Shown here: piece by piece, positions 36,280-45,409 of the stretch | How the letters are laid out: every line of letters starts with the position of its first letter | How positions within the stretch are numbered: position 1 is the stretch's first letter | Assembly: GCF_004000435.1 (NCBI RefSeq) | Contig: NZ_RBVZ01000001.1 | Coordinates: 558,001 to 622,000 of the forward strand | Source: Alexandriicola marinus | Lineage (GTDB): Bacteria > Pseudomonadota > Alphaproteobacteria > Rhodobacterales > Rhodobacteraceae | Reading direction: 5' to 3' | Length of the DNA: 64,000 nucleotides | Made by a program: the position numbers and the translations under genes | The notes under the pieces: generated by a model | Seen by the model: only the letters and a program-made list of their open reading frames with translations | Databases searched by the model: none | Told to the model about the DNA's origin: nothing

Positions 36280-36762
36280 ATGGCTGGAATGAAGGGATTG
36301 AAGAAACAACGCCGCGTGCAGGTCATCGTGATCGGCTTCGTGGCGCTTGCGGTATCGACGGCGCTGATCGGATATGCGCTGCGCGACGGGATCAGTTTCT
36401 TCCTGTCTCCAAGCCAGATCGCGGCCGAAACCCCTGAAGAGACCGAGGTCTTTCGTCTGGGCGGGCTGGTGGCCGATGGCTCGATCCGGCCGGATGAAGG
36501 TGTGAAGTTCTTCTTTGAAATCACCGATGGCGGGGCAACCGTTCCGGTTCATTATGTGGGCAACGACGTGCCGCCCGACCTGTTCGAGGAAGGGCAGGGC
36601 ACGGTCGCGACAGGCCGTCTGGTCGACGGGGTTTTCCTCGCGACCGAAGTGCTGGCCAAGCATGACGAGACCTATATGCCCGCCGAGGTGATCGACGCGC
36701 TCAAGGAGCAGGGCGTCTATGTGGAACCCGATCCGTCGGACGGTCCCGCAGTCATCAATTAA
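36280..36762 (+). CDS. ccmE: Cytochrome c maturation heme chaperone CcmE
   Basis: The 160-residue protein has an N-terminal membrane anchor (about residues 14-32) and a periplasmic OB fold ending in HDETYMP, with His128 as the covalent heme attachment site and the nearby tyrosine. CcmE receives heme from CcmC and delivers it to CcmF-CcmH for attachment to apocytochrome c. CcmF and CcmH lie about 1.3 kb downstream, separated by an endolysin/holin pair. CcmABCDG are not in the window. Confidence 0.96.
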   Translation: MAGMKGLKKQRRVQVIVIGFVALAVSTALIGYALRDGISFFLSPSQIAAETPEETEVFRLGGLVADGSIRPDEGVKFFFEITDGGATVPVHYVGNDVPPDLFEEGQGTVATGRLVDGVFLATEVLAKHDETYMPAEVIDALKEQGVYVEPDPSDGPAVIN

Positions 36763-36812
36763 CCAAACCATCCCAGCTTCTGCCCTTCGACACATGTTTG
36801 GGGGCAGAAGCA

Positions 36813-37424
36813 ATGAAATCCGTCAGAGAAATCGCCGAGGGCATCGTCGCCCGTGAAGGCGGCTATGTGAACGATCCCGACGATCCCGGCGGGGCCACGA
36901 ATTTCGGGGTGACCATTCATACGATGCGCAGGCTGGGGCTCGACCTCGACCGGGACGGCACGGTGACAGCGGCCGATGTGCGCGCGCTGACGCGGGGGCA
37001 GGCCGTCGATATTTTCGTCGAACATTATTTCGACCGGCCGCGCATTGCCGAACTGCCCGAGACGATCCGGCCCTCGGTCTTTGACATGTATGTGAATGCC
37101 GGGTCGAACGCGGTGCGTATCCTGCAACAGCTGCTGCGCGACATGCGGATCGAGGTGACCGTCGACGGGATCATCGGCCCGCAGACCATCGCGGCCAGTC
37201 AGCGCGCCTATGAGGCCGCGCCCGAACACCTTGCCGATGCCTATGGCATCGCGCGGCGGAATTACTACTACCGTCTTGCCGACCGGCGCCCGTCGAGCCG
37301 CAAATACGCCCGCAGGAACGATGGCGGGAAAGGCGGCTGGATCGTCCGGGCCGAGGAATTCATCTCGCCCCGCTATCACCTGACCGACGTGCAACATCGC
37401 GACCGGGTGGCATCATGGGGCTGA
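36813..37424 (+). CDS. GH108 peptidoglycan hydrolase (holin-associated endolysin)
   Basis: The 203-residue enzyme opens with EGGYVNDPDDPGGATNFGVT (catalytic Glu15), the signature of glycoside hydrolase family 108 muramidases, and keeps the C-terminal peptidoglycan-binding-like region (GIIGPQTIAASQRAYEA). It has no signal peptide, so it needs the neighbouring holin for export. In Rhodobacter capsulatus an endolysin/holin pair of this kind releases gene transfer agent particles (from memory, rcc00555/rcc00556). No capsid or tail genes are present here. The ATG at 36813 is preferred over an upstream TTG. Confidence 0.88.
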   Translation: MKSVREIAEGIVAREGGYVNDPDDPGGATNFGVTIHTMRRLGLDLDRDGTVTAADVRALTRGQAVDIFVEHYFDRPRIAELPETIRPSVFDMYVNAGSNAVRILQQLLRDMRIEVTVDGIIGPQTIAASQRAYEAAPEHLADAYGIARRNYYYRLADRRPSSRKYARRNDGGKGGWIVRAEEFISPRYHLTDVQHRDRVASWG

Positions 37425-37996
37425 TTACCGATATCGCGACGTTCCTGTTCGGCTCGGGCCGCAACGTGGTGGCCGAGACGGCCGAGGTGTTCCGGGTGAA
37501 CGCCGATGCCTCGGATGCGCGCGGCGCGCAGATGCGCGCCGCCGCCATGCAGCAGTTCTCGACCGAATTCTCATCGCCTCGTGCCGGACTTTTCGACAGG
37601 TTGATCAATGGGTTGAACCGGTTGCCCCGGCCGCTCATGGCCTTTGGCACGATCGGTCTGATGGTCTCTGCCATGACGAACCCGGTCTGGTTCGCCGAAC
37701 GCATGGTGGGCATCGCGCTGGTGCCAGAGCCGCTGTGGTGGCTGATGGGCGCGATCGTGAGCTTTTATTTCGGGGCGCGCTATCAGGTGCAGGGCCAGCG
37801 GTTCCAGCGTTCCATCGCCGAGACGATGGCGCGGGTTCCGCAGGTGTCGGCCGATCTCGATATGCTGGCCGGAATGCCGCGCGCGCCCGGGGCGCCACAG
37901 GTTGCCGACACGGGCAGCGATGCCCGCGAAACAGGCACCGTCACCGCGCCCGCCGACAATGCCGCGCTTGCCGAATGGATGCGCACACGGACGTGA
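37415..37996 (+). CDS. Holin-type membrane protein of the lysis pair
   Basis: This 193-residue protein begins MGLITDIATFLFGSGRNVVAE. It has two to three hydrophobic helices (about 72-88, 95-105 and 108-124, with ALVPEPLWWLMGAIVSFYFG the clearest) and a polar C-terminal tail (about 140-193). Overlap by ten bases with the endolysin gene, the size and the helix placement all match the 3TM-type holin that accompanies GH108 enzymes. It would form inner-membrane lesions through which the endolysin reaches the wall. Confidence 0.82.
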   Translation: MGLITDIATFLFGSGRNVVAETAEVFRVNADASDARGAQMRAAAMQQFSTEFSSPRAGLFDRLINGLNRLPRPLMAFGTIGLMVSAMTNPVWFAERMVGIALVPEPLWWLMGAIVSFYFGARYQVQGQRFQRSIAETMARVPQVSADLDMLAGMPRAPGAPQVADTGSDARETGTVTAPADNAALAEWMRTRT

Positions 37997-38054
37997 CACT
38001 TTGGCCGCCCGACGTGGATTGGCGAGGGCGGGCGGCTGATCTATACTCCATCTC

Positions 38055-40028
38055 ATGATCACAGAGCTTGGACATTTCACCCTCATTCTCGCCTTCGCGA
38101 TCGCGATCCTTCAGACGATCGTTCCGCTGGTAGGCGCACACAAGGGTTGGCGGGGATGGATGGAATTCGCCTCGCCTGCCGCCTCTTCCCAGTTCATCCT
38201 TCTGGCGTTTGCCTTTGGCGCGTTGACCTGGGCGTTCGTGACCTCGGATTTCTCGCTGAGGCTCGTCTACCTCAACTCCCACAGTGACAAGCCGATGATC
38301 TACAAGATCACCGGGGTCTGGGGGAATCACGAGGGCTCGATGCTTCTGTGGGTGCTGATCCTCGCCCTGTTCGGCGCCTCTGCGGCGTGGTTCGGTGGCA
38401 ACCTGCCGCCCAGCCTGCGGGCCCGCGTTCTGGCCGTGCAGGGCTCGGTCGGCGTCGCGTTCATGGCCTTTCTTATCTTTACGTCGAATCCCTTCCTGCG
38501 GCTCGAAGTTCCGCCGATGAACGGGCAGGACCTGAATCCGCTTCTGCAGGACCCGGGCCTCGCCTTCCATCCGCCGTTCCTCTACCTCGGCTATGTCGGG
38601 CTTTCGATGTCGTTTTCGTTCGCCATCGCGGCCCTAATCGAAGGCCGCGTCGACGCGGCGTGGGGCCGCTGGGTGCGCCCCTGGACGCTGGCGGCCTGGC
38701 TGTTTCTGACGATCGGCATCGCGCTGGGCTCCTGGTGGGCCTATTACGAGCTGGGCTGGGGCGGCTTCTGGTTCTGGGACCCGGTCGAGAACGCCTCGTT
38801 CATGCCATGGCTTCTTGCAGCCGCGTTGTTGCATTCCGCCATCGTGGTGGAAAAGCGCGAGGCATTGAAAAGCTGGACGATCCTTCTGGCCATCCTTGCC
38901 TTCGGCTTTTCGCTTCTGGGCGCGTTCATCGTGCGGTCGGGCGTGCTGACTTCGGTTCACGCCTTCGCCAACGATCCGGCGCGCGGCGTCTACCTTCTGG
39001 CGATCACGGGTGTCTTCGTGGGCGGTGGTCTGACGCTCTTTTCAATCCGCGCAAGCGAGATGGAAGCCAAGGGCGTCTTTTCCACGATCAGCCGGGAATC
39101 GGCGCTGGTCTTCAACAACGTGCTTCTGGCGGTGTCGGCCTTCGTCGTCTTCGTGGGGACCATCTGGCCCCTCTTCGCCGAGATGGTCTTTGGCCGCACG
39201 CTCAGCGTAGGTCCCCCGTTCTTCGACGCGGCTTTCACGCCGTTCTTCATCGGGCTGGCGATCATTCTGCCGCCGGGCGCGATGCTGGCGTGGAAACGCG
39301 GCAGCCTGAGCAAGGCTATCCGACCATTGATCCCGGTCGCGATCCTCGCGGTCGCGGTGGGGGCGCTGGCCTTCGCGCTGCAGACGGGACGGTCCGCGCT
39401 GGGGCCGATCGGCATGGTTCTTGGCGTTTGGGTGATCGGTGGCGCCGTAATCGACCTGTGGACCCGCACCGGCCGGGAGAGCATCGGGGCACGGCTGGCG
39501 CGCCTGACCCGTCTGCCACGGGCGGATTGGGGCAAGGCCACCGCCCATATAGGCCTTGGCGTGACGATCATCGGCGTGGCGGGCATCACCGCATGGCAGG
39601 TTGAGGATATCCGCGTGGCCCAGATCGGCGACAGGTTCCCGGTCGGCGGCTACGAGATGGAACTGCGTGACGTTGTCCAGACCGAGGGGCCCAACTACTT
39701 GACCACGATCGCCAAGATCGCCGTCTGGCGCGGGGACCGCGAGATCGCGGTCCTCGATCCCGAAAAGCGGTTCTATCCGGTGGCGGGCATGCCCACCACC
39801 GAAGCCGCGATCCGGAACGGGTTCCTGCGTGACGTCTATGTGGTGATCGGCGATCCGCAGGCCAATGGCGGCTATGCGGTGCGCAGCCATATCAAACCAT
39901 TCGCCAACTGGATCTGGGGTGGCTCGATCCTCATGGCTTTGGGCGGTGCGGTGTCGCTGACAGACCGGCGCCTGCGCATCGCCGCCGGCGCGCGCAGAAC
40001 CAGTGCCAAGGCGGTGCCCGCGGAATGA
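38055..40028 (+). CDS. ccmF: Cytochrome c maturation protein CcmF
   Basis: This 657-residue multi-spanning protein is the large subunit of the heme ligation complex. The tryptophan-rich WWD-type motif is clear in ALGSWWAYYELGWGGFWFWD, which is followed by PVENASFMPW. Flanking histidines (NHEGSMLLWV, HPPFLYLGYVG, HSAIVVEK, SVHAFANDPARG) provide heme b and substrate-heme ligands. It acts with CcmH to attach heme to apocytochrome c. The stop codon overlaps the ccmH start in ATGA. The gene lies 58 bases after the holin gene. Confidence 0.96.
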   Translation: MITELGHFTLILAFAIAILQTIVPLVGAHKGWRGWMEFASPAASSQFILLAFAFGALTWAFVTSDFSLRLVYLNSHSDKPMIYKITGVWGNHEGSMLLWVLILALFGASAAWFGGNLPPSLRARVLAVQGSVGVAFMAFLIFTSNPFLRLEVPPMNGQDLNPLLQDPGLAFHPPFLYLGYVGLSMSFSFAIAALIEGRVDAAWGRWVRPWTLAAWLFLTIGIALGSWWAYYELGWGGFWFWDPVENASFMPWLLAAALLHSAIVVEKREALKSWTILLAILAFGFSLLGAFIVRSGVLTSVHAFANDPARGVYLLAITGVFVGGGLTLFSIRASEMEAKGVFSTISRESALVFNNVLLAVSAFVVFVGTIWPLFAEMVFGRTLSVGPPFFDAAFTPFFIGLAIILPPGAMLAWKRGSLSKAIRPLIPVAILAVAVGALAFALQTGRSALGPIGMVLGVWVIGGAVIDLWTRTGRESIGARLARLTRLPRADWGKATAHIGLGVTIIGVAGITAWQVEDIRVAQIGDRFPVGGYEMELRDVVQTEGPNYLTTIAKIAVWRGDREIAVLDPEKRFYPVAGMPTTEAAIRNGFLRDVYVVIGDPQANGGYAVRSHIKPFANWIWGGSILMALGGAVSLTDRRLRIAAGARRTSAKAVPAE

Positions 40029-40471
40029 AAAAGCTCCTGCTGCTTCTTCTGCTGCTTGCGGCACCGGCCTTTGCCGTTCAGCCCGACGAGGTGCTGGATG
40101 ACCCGGTGCTGGAAGAGCGGGCCCGTGATATCAGCGCGGGCCTGCGCTGCCCCGTCTGCCGCAACGAGAGCATCGACGATTCCAACGCCCCGATCTCGCG
40201 CGAATTGCGGCTCATGGTGCGTGAAAGGCTGGTCGAAGGCGACACCGATCAGGAGGTCGTCGACTTCGTTGTCGCCCGCTATGGGGAATACGTGCTTCTG
40301 CGCCCTGACACGCGGGGCTGGAACATGCTCCTGTGGCTGTCTGCGCCGATCCTGCTGATCCTCGGGCTGGCGATTGCTCTTGTGACTGTGCGCAGGCGTA
40401 ACGCGGCCCGCCCGGCCGAAATGCTGAGCGCCGAAGAACAGGCCCGGCTCGACGAATTGCTGAAAGAATGA
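40025..40471 (+). CDS. ccmH: Cytochrome c maturation protein CcmH (CcmL/CycL type)
   Basis: The 148-residue protein has a signal peptide (LLLLLLLLAAPAFA), the redox motif LRCPVCRNESIDDSNA with its CxxC pair, which reduces apocytochrome c thiols, and a C-terminal membrane helix (about 103-122). This is the short CcmH that lacks the TPR (CcmI) domain. It is coupled to ccmF through a four-base overlap. Nothing of the ccm set follows it. Confidence 0.93.
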   Translation: MKKLLLLLLLLAAPAFAVQPDEVLDDPVLEERARDISAGLRCPVCRNESIDDSNAPISRELRLMVRERLVEGDTDQEVVDFVVARYGEYVLLRPDTRGWNMLLWLSAPILLILGLAIALVTVRRRNAARPAEMLSAEEQARLDELLKE

Positions 40472-40569
40472 CGGACAATTGTCCGTGCCGCGGACTTTGA
40501 CGCAGGATCACGCTTTCCATTGTGGCCCCGGTGACTAAGTTGCCCGTCAGCATATAGAAGGACGGGTCC

Positions 40570-41346
40570 ATGGACTATCAGGCGATCAAGCTCGACATCG
40601 CGGACGACATTGCAACGATCACCCTGTCGCGGCCAGAGGTCATGAACGCGCTCAACACGCAGATGCGCGCGGAGATCACCCACGCCGTCAAGGCCTGCGA
40701 AACAGAGGCGCGTGTCGTCGTCATGACGGGGGAGGGCCGGGCATTCTGTTCGGGGCAGGATCTGGGCGACGGCGGCAATGCCGCCAATATCGATCTCGAG
40801 CGGACATTGCGTGACGAATACATTCCCATGCTGCGCGTGATCATGGGGTGCAGCCTGCCGACGATCGCCGCTGTCAACGGTCCGGCGGCAGGGGCGGGGG
40901 CGAACCTCGCGCTTGCCGCCGACGTGGTGATCGCGTCCGAGGATGCCTATTTCGTTCAGGCCTTCACCCGGATCGGCCTGATCCCCGATGCCGGTGGCAC
41001 CTATTGGCTGCCCCGTCAGGTGGGCACGGCCCGAGCCATGGGGGCGGCCCTGTTCGCCGACAAGATCACGGCGCGGCAGGCGGCCGATTGGGGCATGATC
41101 TACGAGGCCATCGAGGCAGGGGCCTTTCCTTCGCATTGGCGGGCACGGGCCCTGCATCTGGCAAAGGGTCCGACGGTGGCCTACCGGCACCTCAAGCACG
41201 CCATCCGCGAAAGCTATGACAATGACCTTGAGACCCAGCTTCTTCTGGAAGCGCAGCTTCAGGGCAAGTGCGGCCAGACGCGCGATTTTCAGGAGGGGGT
41301 CGTCGCCTTTCTTGAGAAGAGAACAGCCCATTACGAGGGCCGGTAA
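40570..41346 (+). CDS. Enoyl-CoA hydratase/isomerase family protein (PaaG-like)
   Basis: This crotonase of 258 residues has AFCSGQDLGDGG and AAVNGPAAGAGANLALAADVV for the oxyanion hole, then FTRIGLIPDAGGTYWLPRQVG. The aspartate in PDAGG is the catalytic acid expected for PaaG-type isomerases, and the overall sequence matches ring 1,2-epoxyphenylacetyl-CoA isomerase or short-chain enoyl-CoA hydratases. No other phenylacetate genes are in the window, so the substrate stays open. The gene is monocistronic and is followed by a gene-poor region. Confidence 0.85.
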   Translation: MDYQAIKLDIADDIATITLSRPEVMNALNTQMRAEITHAVKACETEARVVVMTGEGRAFCSGQDLGDGGNAANIDLERTLRDEYIPMLRVIMGCSLPTIAAVNGPAAGAGANLALAADVVIASEDAYFVQAFTRIGLIPDAGGTYWLPRQVGTARAMGAALFADKITARQAADWGMIYEAIEAGAFPSHWRARALHLAKGPTVAYRHLKHAIRESYDNDLETQLLLEAQLQGKCGQTRDFQEGVVAFLEKRTAHYEGR

Positions 41347-41538
41347 CTCGACTCGCGGGCTGTGTTCGGACAGATATCGATCAGTCGTCTTTCCTGAGAT
41401 TGTCTGAGATCACGTAGCAGCAAGACAGCCCGAAGCTGAGTTACGGCCTGAATATGGTGGAATCATTCCGCCAACCTCGCGTCTGACACCACTTTGAGAT
41501 GGTCTGGTCAGTCACATGTGGGGTTTCCGATGTCATGA
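41347..41538. other. Gene-free stretch before the pseudogene
   Basis: These 192 bases hold no open frame of note on either strand and have a lower G+C content than the neighbours. I see no inverted repeats that would mark an insertion sequence end. Confidence 0.4.
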
Positions 41539-42430
41539 AATGGTCCGGTTGCATCCGTTGTTCCTGGATGCGAGCCGAAGGTCATTCTCGACATCTTCGG
41601 GAATGCCAACAACGGGTCCAGCGTCGTTATCATCACGCAACCCGAGCGCTCTGACCCCGTCGATGTCGGTTGCATCTTCTTCGATCTGACGAGGGGCTCG
41701 GCGGTCCAGACGCTCGAGGTGTTTCCCTTCGTCGACACCGCTCAGGTCACGGGGTTCTCGATATCGAGACTTACTACAGCTACGTCCAGGCCTGTGACGC
41801 CGACTGGAATTTCCTGGGCTACCAGCAGATCCCCTATACAGGTGACAATGGCGCGGCCGAGGTCGAGCTGACCTTCGAAACCGCACTTGCCTCCATGTCG
41901 ACCTGTGCGGATCGGGAGCGATCGACGATCTATGCTTCACCCCGCCGGGCGGCGAGTGGCAGTCCTTCTTGATCCCGGTTCTGCAGAGCCGCAGATCCTG
42001 CTTGAAGAGGACTTCGACGACATCCGCGACCCCGGCGACAGCAGCGCCATCGACAGCGACGCGGGTTGGGACATGGAACATGACCAGCTGGTGACCGAGG
42101 GTTGGAACTCGACCAGCTGTCAACCGATCAACCCGTTGAATTCACCTTCGATATCGCCGCAAAAAACGCCGACAATTTCGAGGAATCGGGCCATGACGCG
42201 GATACGTCCCGCGTCGAGGTCGATGTCGACGGGGAGGGCGGTGTTCTCGCGGACGTGGATCACAATGTGCAGGTCCGCTTCGACAGGGACATCAATGCGT
42301 CGAACAAAGAGCGGATCATCGACAATGTATCGGTCACGACAGATCCGAACAGCGCGATCCCGATGTCGATGAAGGCGAGCTTTATGGCGCGAATGAGGAC
42401 GATCTGTCCGAACACAGCCCGAACACAGCA
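41539..42430 (+). pseudogene. Frameshifted remnant of a secreted-type protein gene
   Basis: Protein-like sequence moves between frames. Frame A (41539 to about 41757) reads PKVILDIFGNANNGSSVVII; frame B (about 41754-41905) reads YYSYVQACDADWNFLGYQQI; frame C (about 41903-41990) reads GAIDDLCFTPPGGEWQSF; frame D (about 41985-42110) reads LLEEDFDDIRDPGDSSAID; frame E (about 42102-42420) reads LDQLSTDQPVEFTFDIAAKN and later RIIDNVSVTTD. The acidic, strand-rich text with IDDLCF and IDNVSVT is typical of extracellular calcium-binding or lectin-like proteins. There is no start codon at the head and at least four frame changes. The tail runs into the gltA terminator. Confidence 0.7.
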
Positions 42431-42458
42431 TCTGCTGATCGCGACCCGACAAAACAAC

Positions 42459-42490
42459 AACGCCCCCGGGGATTCGGTCCCGGGGGCGTT
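42459..42490 (-). terminator. Terminator of gltA
   Basis: AACGCCCCCGGG (42459-42470) and CCCGGGGGCGTT (42479-42490) form a twelve-pair stem with an eight-base loop. On the minus strand it is followed by TTGTTGTTTTG, 24 bases past the gltA stop codon. Confidence 0.88.
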
Positions 42491-42514
42491 CGTGTCGGGC
42501 AAGACCCCGAAGGA

Positions 42515-43810
42515 TTACCGATTCTCGATATCCACGTAGTCGCGATGGGTCTCGCCAAGATACAGCTGCCGCGGGCGGCCTATCTTCATCTGCGGATCGC
42601 CCAGCTGTTCCTTCCACTGCGAAATCCAGCCCACCGTCCGGCTCAGTGCAAAGATCGGCGTGAACATCGAGGTGGGGAAGCCCATCGCCTCGAGGATGAT
42701 GCCCGAATAGAAATCGACGTTCGGGAACAGCTTCTTGTCCGCGAAGTAGGGATCGTCGAGCGCCTGCTTTTCCAGTTCCTTGGCGACCTGCAGGACAGGA
42801 TTGTTCTCGATCCCCATGAGATCGAGCACCTCATCCGCCGATTGCTTCATCACCTTGGCGCGGGGATCGAAATTCTTGTAGACCCGGTGGCCAAAGCCCA
42901 TCAGGCGGAACGGATCGTTCTTGTCCTTGGCGCGGGCGATGTATTCGGGGATGCGGTCGACGCTCCCGATTTCCTGAAGCATCTCGAGGCAGGCCTGATT
43001 GGCGCCGCCATGTGCCGGGCCCCAGAGGCAGGCGATGCCGGCCGCGATGCAGGCAAAGGGGTTTGCGCCCGAAGACGAGGCCAGACGCACTGTCGAGGTC
43101 GAGGCGTTCTGTTCGTGGTCTGCATGCAGCGTGAAGATACGGTCCATCGCGCGGCTGAGGATCGGGTCGACCTCATATTCCTCAGCCGGAACCGCAAAGC
43201 ACATCCGCAGGAAGTTGGACGCATAGTCCAGATCGTTGCGTGGATACACGAAGGGCTGGCCCACGTGATATTTATAGGCCCATGCGGCGATGGTCGGCAT
43301 CTTGGCGATCAGCCGGATCGAGGCCACCTCGCGCTGCCATTCGTCGTTGATATCGGTCGAATCGTGATAGAAGGCCGACATCGCCCCCACCACGCCGACC
43401 ATGACGGCCATCGGATGCGCGTCACGGCGGAAGCCGCGGAAGAAGTTCTGCATCTGCTCGTGAAGCATCGTGTGCTTGGTCACGCGCTCTTCGAAATCCT
43501 CAAGTTCCGCAGCCGAAGGCAATTCGCCGTAAAGCAGAAGGTAACAGACTTCGAGGTAATGGGATTTACCGGCCAGCTGGTCGATCGGATAGCCCCGGTG
43601 CAACAGCTCGCCCTTGCCGCCATCGATGAAGGTGATCGTGGAATCGCAGGAGGCGGTGGAGGTAAAGCCCGGATCATAGGTGAACAGGCCCGCTTCGGCA
43701 TAGAGTTTGCGGATATCGATGACGTCCGGCCCAGCGGTCGGCGAATAGATCGGCAGCTCGTGGGACACCCCGTCGATGGTCAGCGTCGCGGTGCGTTTGG
43801 TCTCAGCCAT
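42515..43810 (-). CDS. gltA: Citrate synthase
   Basis: The 431-residue enzyme condenses acetyl-CoA with oxaloacetate at the head of the TCA cycle. It is the long, hexameric, proteobacterial type ([20 protein letters not shown] at the N-terminus, then FLRMCFA). Catalytic residues lie in [27 protein letters not shown] and [15 protein letters not shown]. The length is normal. It is on the same strand as gltX, 88 bases downstream of that gene, and ends at a strong terminator. Confidence 0.97.
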   Translation of the reverse strand: MAETKRTATLTIDGVSHELPIYSPTAGPDVIDIRKLYAEAGLFTYDPGFTSTASCDSTITFIDGGKGELLHRGYPIDQLAGKSHYLEVCYLLLYGELPSAAELEDFEERVTKHTMLHEQMQNFFRGFRRDAHPMAVMVGVVGAMSAFYHDSTDINDEWQREVASIRLIAKMPTIAAWAYKYHVGQPFVYPRNDLDYASNFLRMCFAVPAEEYEVDPILSRAMDRIFTLHADHEQNASTSTVRLASSSGANPFACIAAGIACLWGPAHGGANQACLEMLQEIGSVDRIPEYIARAKDKNDPFRLMGFGHRVYKNFDPRAKVMKQSADEVLDLMGIENNPVLQVAKELEKQALDDPYFADKKLFPNVDFYSGIILEAMGFPTSMFTPIFALSRTVGWISQWKEQLGDPQMKIGRPRQLYLGETHRDYVDIENR

Positions 43811-43898
43811 ATGAATTCCCTTCTGAGAGGCCGCGGGACTGGCCCGTGGCGCCTGTTTCGTCTTTCCGGGGTTAACGCCCCGTTACTACGAAACCATG

Positions 43899-45320
43899 TC
43901 AGCCCGCCGCATCCTTCAGCCGGGCAAGGGTTTCGTCCCTGCCAAGGACCAGCATCATGTCGAATACACTTGGAGATACGCTACGCCCGGCAAGTGCGGC
44001 CCGCAATGGCCCCGCCATCTTGCCCAGACCCAGATCGTGAGCCGCGCCCACGCCTGTCACGACGGTCTCCAAACTGTCTCGCGACCAGCTAGCATTTTGC
44101 AACTGCGGCGTCAATTCGTTCAGTATACCACGGAATACATCTGTCAGTTGCGCCTCGGATTTCTCATCCGGGGAGAGCGGTCTTTGCGCAAGGATAAAGT
44201 GCGCTTTTTCAAGGAGTTCAGGGAGGGTCTTCGCGCGATCTTTCAGGCAATAGAGACTGCGTAACAGGCCGTCGCGTTGCTCCGCCGTCAGGGCAGGATC
44301 GCCGATTGCCTCGCGGAATGCCTCAATTTCTTGCAGCAGTGCAGCATCTTCCGCCGCGGCGATATGCTGGCCACAGATATTGGCCAGCTTCTTGAAGTCG
44401 AAGCGCGCGGGCGATTTGCCGATCCCGCCCAGGTCGAACCAGTCGCGTGCCTGCGCATCGGTAAAGAATTCGTCGTCGCCATGGCTCCAGCCCAGCCGCG
44501 CGAGGTAATTGCGCATGCCCGCCGCCGGATAGCCCATCTGTTGGTATTCCGCGGCCCCCGTCGCACCGTGACGTTTCGACAGTTTCTTGCCGTCGGGGCC
44601 GAAGATCAGGGGGATATGCGCCATGACGGGGATTTCCCAGCCCATGGCATCATAGATCATCGACTGGCGGAACGCGTTGGTCAGATGATCGTCGCCGCGG
44701 ATCACATGGGTGACGCCCATGTCGTGATCGTCCACCACCACGGCCAGCATGTAGACCGGGCTTCCGTCCGAGCGCAGAAGAACCATGTCGTCCAGCTGGT
44801 CGTTGCCGCGCGTGACCGGCCCCTGAACCGCGTCGTCGATGGTCGTCGCGCCCTCGCGTGGGGCCTTGATCCTGACCACGAAGGGCGCATCGGGATGATC
44901 GGCCTCGGGCACGTCACGCCAGGGCGACTGGAAAAGGGTCGAGCGGCCTTCTGCGCGGGCCGCCTCGCGGAAGGCCTCGATCTCCTCCGGCGTTGCAAAG
45001 CACTTGTAGGCCGCACCGCGGGCCAGCATGTCATGTGCCACCTGGGCGTGCCGTTCGGCGCGGGCGGCCTGGCTGATCGGCTCCCCGTCCCAGTCGAGGC
45101 CCAGCCAAGTCAGCCCGTCAAGGATCGCCTGCCGGTTCTCGGGGGTGGATCGGGCCTTGTCGGTATCCTCGATCCTGAGCAGGAATTTCCCGCCGCGCCC
45201 GCGCGCATAGAGCCAGTTGAACAGTGCCGTGCGGGCACCGCCGATATGAAGCGCACCCGTGGGCGAGGGGGCGAACCGGGTGACCACGGGGCGTGAGGGG
45301 GCAGAGCTGCTCTCGGTCAT
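43899..45320 (-). CDS. gltX: Glutamyl-tRNA synthetase
   Basis: The 473-residue class I synthetase has the HIGH motif as [20 protein letters not shown] and KMSKS as [12 protein letters not shown]. It charges tRNA-Glu and, in many alphaproteobacteria lacking GlnRS, also tRNA-Gln. The C-terminal anticodon-binding part (43899 to about 44280) is visibly less G+C rich than the catalytic part: 44101-44220 is 50 percent by count against 73 percent for 45061-45120. This may reflect recombination. A second gltX is common in the group; only this copy is in the window. Confidence 0.95.
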   Translation of the reverse strand: MTESSSAPSRPVVTRFAPSPTGALHIGGARTALFNWLYARGRGGKFLLRIEDTDKARSTPENRQAILDGLTWLGLDWDGEPISQAARAERHAQVAHDMLARGAAYKCFATPEEIEAFREAARAEGRSTLFQSPWRDVPEADHPDAPFVVRIKAPREGATTIDDAVQGPVTRGNDQLDDMVLLRSDGSPVYMLAVVVDDHDMGVTHVIRGDDHLTNAFRQSMIYDAMGWEIPVMAHIPLIFGPDGKKLSKRHGATGAAEYQQMGYPAAGMRNYLARLGWSHGDDEFFTDAQARDWFDLGGIGKSPARFDFKKLANICGQHIAAAEDAALLQEIEAFREAIGDPALTAEQRDGLLRSLYCLKDRAKTLPELLEKAHFILAQRPLSPDEKSEAQLTDVFRGILNELTPQLQNASWSRDSLETVVTGVGAAHDLGLGKMAGPLRAALAGRSVSPSVFDMMLVLGRDETLARLKDAAG

Positions 45321-45409
45321 CTGGGATTAACCTTTCGTTCACCATGGGGCGCCTAGGTTTATTCCGGCGCGCGCCCGCAGGGCATACTTTTTGAAAGGTC
45401 CAAGGACAA

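Noticed and set aside
41533-42123. Minus-strand open frame across the pseudogene
   Set aside because: Its translation is arginine- and serine-rich noise, while the plus strand keeps coherent protein text in successive frames.
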